DNA from: JBJHDF01 sp050486405
Lineage (GTDB): Bacteria > Pseudomonadota > Gammaproteobacteria > Pseudomonadales > Cellvibrionaceae
Direction of reading: 5' to 3'
NCBI GenBank assembly: GCA_050486405.1
Contig: JBJHDF010000004.1
Span: 1-64,000, forward strand
DNA length: 64,000 nt
Shown here: positions 61,666-64,000 of the stretch, one piece after another
Layout of the letters: every line of letters begins with the position of its first letter
How positions within the stretch are numbered: position 1 is the stretch's first letter
Made by a program: the position numbers and the translations under genes
The notes under the pieces: generated by a model
Seen by the model: the letters and a program-made list of their open reading frames with translations, nothing else
What the model was told of the DNA's origin: nothing
The model's database searches: none

Positions 61666-64000
61666 CCTCCTGGCAAGACAACATCCACTGCATACCGCTC
61701 GCCAGCTATGGGTGACTTCACGAGGGGTGTATCCAGTTGCTTGCCGTCCAGCGTTACCGTCATGGCTTTGACATTGCTGTCCCGCCGATAGCGCACGATA
61801 AAGTGAGCGCCGCGAAACTCGCGCTGCACCGATGCCTCCTGCCAGTCCGCCGGCAATTGCGGTTCGATACGCAGGCCTTCCGGGCAGCCGCGCAGGCCGA
61901 ACAGGCCCTCCACCAGACAGCGATAGACCCAGGCCACGGTGCCGGTATTGAACAGCTGGCTGGAACGGCCGGCGGTGCGCGGGAACTGATACCAGGCGCC
62001 GCGATAGTAGTTGGGGATGTACACCGGCAACTGACCGCGCTGCAGATAGTCCTCCCGGGCCGGGCCGGGAATCATCTGGCGCAGCAGGCGCCAGGCGCGT
62101 TCGGTTTCGTTCTGTGTGTACAGGCTGTAGATGTAAAACACCGCCGCGTGGTTGTACACCGAGCCGTTTTCCGCCGAGCCGGGGTGTTTTTGCGTAACCC
62201 GGCCCACGTCGTCGCGCATGGCGGTAAAGGCCGGCGCCAGCATGGCGGGACCGTAGGGCGTTTCCAGTTGTTCCTCTACCGCCTTGAGCATGGCGGCCTT
62301 CTGTTCGTCGCTGGCGGCACCGGCCAGCAGGGCCCAACTCTGGGGGTTGAGAAAAATGCGGCCTTCCTTGTCCTTGCTGATACCAAAGACCACATTGTCG
62401 TCGGTGATGCCGCGACCGAACCACTGGCCATCCCAGAGATACTTATTGACCGCCGCATTGATTTCCCGCGCGCCGGCGCGAAAGTGTTCGGCGCGGCCAG
62501 CGTCGCCGCGCCTTTCACACACCGCCGCCCACAGGTTGAGTGCGTAGGCGGTGGCCAGGGACAGCCAGCCGGAGACGCCCTTGCCCTTGTAGCCCACCAT
62601 GTTCATGGGGTCGCACCAGTCGCCCTGGGCGATATAGTTCAGGCCGCGCTCGTCGCGATCCCTGAGCAGCCAGTCCATGGCGCGACCGATGCGCTCATAA
62701 ACCGTCAGGTTGCTGCCATCGCTGTCGCCGGCCACCGTCTCATCCAGCAGGGCGTCATCGCCGGTTTCGTCCAGGTAGGCCTGCAGGCACACCGGCAACC
62801 AGACGCAGTGATCCGTGTGCGGCACCTGATTGATGTACTTCAGCTCCGCGTCGGGTGTCAGCAATATACCGTCGGGCATGGCGCCGCTGGCTTCCTGCTG
62901 GCTCAGGGCGTGCAGAAACGCACGGCGCGCCACGGCGGGGCGAATGTAGCTCATGCCCATATTGTCCTGGATATAGTTGCGCGTCTGGGGGTCGGTGGTC
63001 AGGCGATTGACGTCGCCGTGATAGAACATCTGACGCGGCAGCCAGTGATTGACGAAATTGTTCAGGCCCTCGTCCGGCGTCTCGATGGTGAGACAGCCCC
63101 GGCCCTGGGCCACATAGTCGGCGGCCGCCTGCCGGGTGCTGACGAAGCTGTCCGCCGACAGGTAGCGATCGCGCAGATCGGCAACTTCCGCATCGTCATA
63201 GGCCGGCCCGAACAGAAAGCGATAATCGCGGCTTTCGCCAGGGGCCAGTTCGATCCGGTACTGCAGAATGGCCGCCGGCACCTCATAGCGGGCGTCGCTG
63301 CCGGTCAGGGTGTCGCGATTGACGCCGTCGGGGTTGTGCAGACCGCCTTCACCCTCGAACAATGACTGGCGCACGTCCCAGGCATCGGGTGTGGTGTCGT
63401 GCAGAAAAAACGTCTTGTCCTTGAAGTAGCGATTTTTGAAGTAATCTTCCACCTTCTGGTAGGGCGTGACACAGGAGCAGACCACACCGCCCAGATCCGG
63501 GCGGTATTCGCCGGACTGGTTCATCCAGCTCATAAAACCCACAGGAAAGTAGGGGTAAACGGACAGCTTGCGCGGCCGGTCACTGTTGTTGGTCACGGTA
63601 AACTGCCACAGCTCGACCACATCATCCACCGGCAGCGTCAGCGACATCTGCGCCTCTATGCCTGCCTTGCTGACCCGCCAGCGCACATCGCTCTTGCCGG
63701 CGGAAAAACAGAAGCTGTCCGGCTTTGCCCGCACCGGCTCGTAGGGTGCGGAAAACAGTGAGCCATCGGCTTCGTCCTTGATGTAAAAAAACCGGCCGGG
63801 ATGGTGTGCGTAGTAGGGCTGCTCCGGCTGCATGAAAGTTTTGGCTTCCAGGTTCGGCGCATAGGCGTATTTCGCCGGCTCCGGCTGCATGAACTGAGCC
63901 ACAGCATAGCCGCGACAGTTCAACTGGACCATCATTTTGCGGTTCCAGAGAAAAGCGCTGGCCGCCGGCATGGCGATGGGACTGTAGAGCTCGTAGCGCT
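61662..64000 (-). CDS. GH94 phosphorylase, cellobionic-acid-phosphorylase type (5' end beyond window)
   Basis: The 779 residues seen run to the window edge, so the start lies outside, probably only a few residues away. The sequence opens YELYSPIAMPAASAFLWNRK, has YAVAQFMQPEPAKYAYAPNL near residue 30, and has the catalytic Asp in YIAQGDWCDPMNMVGYKG near 450, where cellobiose phosphorylases have GDWND. That GDWCDPMN form, as I recall it, marks cellobionic acid phosphorylases, which split cellobionate with phosphate into glucose-1-phosphate and gluconate. It is expected to be cytoplasmic. Convergent with the preceding operon. Confidence 0.9.
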   Translation of the reverse strand, partial: RYELYSPIAMPAASAFLWNRKMMVQLNCRGYAVAQFMQPEPAKYAYAPNLEAKTFMQPEQPYYAHHPGRFFYIKDEADGSLFSAPYEPVRAKPDSFCFSAGKSDVRWRVSKAGIEAQMSLTLPVDDVVELWQFTVTNNSDRPRKLSVYPYFPVGFMSWMNQSGEYRPDLGGVVCSCVTPYQKVEDYFKNRYFKDKTFFLHDTTPDAWDVRQSLFEGEGGLHNPDGVNRDTLTGSDARYEVPAAILQYRIELAPGESRDYRFLFGPAYDDAEVADLRDRYLSADSFVSTRQAAADYVAQGRGCLTIETPDEGLNNFVNHWLPRQMFYHGDVNRLTTDPQTRNYIQDNMGMSYIRPAVARRAFLHALSQQEASGAMPDGILLTPDAELKYINQVPHTDHCVWLPVCLQAYLDETGDDALLDETVAGDSDGSNLTVYERIGRAMDWLLRDRDERGLNYIAQGDWCDPMNMVGYKGKGVSGWLSLATAYALNLWAAVCERRGDAGRAEHFRAGAREINAAVNKYLWDGQWFGRGITDDNVVFGISKDKEGRIFLNPQSWALLAGAASDEQKAAMLKAVEEQLETPYGPAMLAPAFTAMRDDVGRVTQKHPGSAENGSVYNHAAVFYIYSLYTQNETERAWRLLRQMIPGPAREDYLQRGQLPVYIPNYYRGAWYQFPRTAGRSSQLFNTGTVAWVYRCLVEGLFGLRGCPEGLRIEPQLPADWQEASVQREFRGAHFIVRYRRDSNVKAMTVTLDGKQLDTPLVKSPIAGERYAVDVVLPGG

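Overview
The window looks like a chromosomal segment of a free-living, polysaccharide-degrading marine-type gammaproteobacterium. It carries a GH9 and a GH5 cellulase, a GH26 mannanase and a GH94 cellobionate-type phosphorylase, together with AmpD/AmpE/AmpG, class I fumarase, exonuclease I, FxsA, GroESL, Fe-superoxide dismutase and a complete Mrp sodium/proton antiporter. This fits a Cellvibrionaceae/Microbulbiferaceae-like genome (Saccharophagus, Marinimicrobium, Gilvimarinus relatives), but that is inferred from gene content only. I saw no rRNA, tRNA, CRISPR array, prophage or intact insertion sequence.

Layout. 1-8200 is a loose accessory region on the + strand: a small membrane protein, an outer-membrane-type protein, RidA, a Fic enzyme with an ordered upstream motif array, a VOC protein, a SnoaL-like protein, a Kelch lipoprotein, a methionine aminopeptidase with its catalytic middle deleted, an FMN reductase behind a MerR-type promoter, a GGDEF remnant and a CPBP protease. 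8292-12502 is an RND adaptor/pump pair. 12525-18584 holds a two-gene GMC dehydrogenase, the GH9 lipoprotein with a long Gly/Asn/Ser/Asp repeat linker, and a serine hydrolase. 18795-25601 holds a TPR protein, a HipBA module, exonuclease I, a DUF938 methyltransferase, an Aer-like chemoreceptor and pterin dehydratase. 25667-28603 is a GH5 cellulase divergent from a membrane-anchored AraC regulator.

28600-40153 is mostly housekeeping on the minus strand: fumarase, a coiled-coil membrane protein, a PuuD-like membrane protein, SodB, GroESL with a sigma-32-like promoter, FxsA, a DUF481 protein, and AmpG-YajQ-AmpE-AmpD for peptidoglycan recycling. 40346-44640 has a Yip1-like protein, two small envelope proteins, the GH26 mannanase and a NIT-like sensor protein. 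44645-50405 is the mrpABCDEFG operon on the minus strand. 50563-55377 carries gamma-glutamyltransferase, a 550-bp inverted-repeat-rich gap, then an amidoligase/class I glutamine-amidotransferase/SDR operon. 56520-61665 is a five-gene operon: a LolA-like protein, two FtsX-type permeases, a LolD-like ATPase and an outer-membrane-barrel-like protein. The window ends inside the GH94 phosphorylase.

The least explained systems are the LolA-like/ABC/barrel operon and the amidoligase-amidotransferase cluster. Other notable signals are dispersed hairpin repeats with a compensatory change between copies, a 40-bp repeat placed just upstream of two genes, and ordered operator-like arrays ahead of fic and hipBA.
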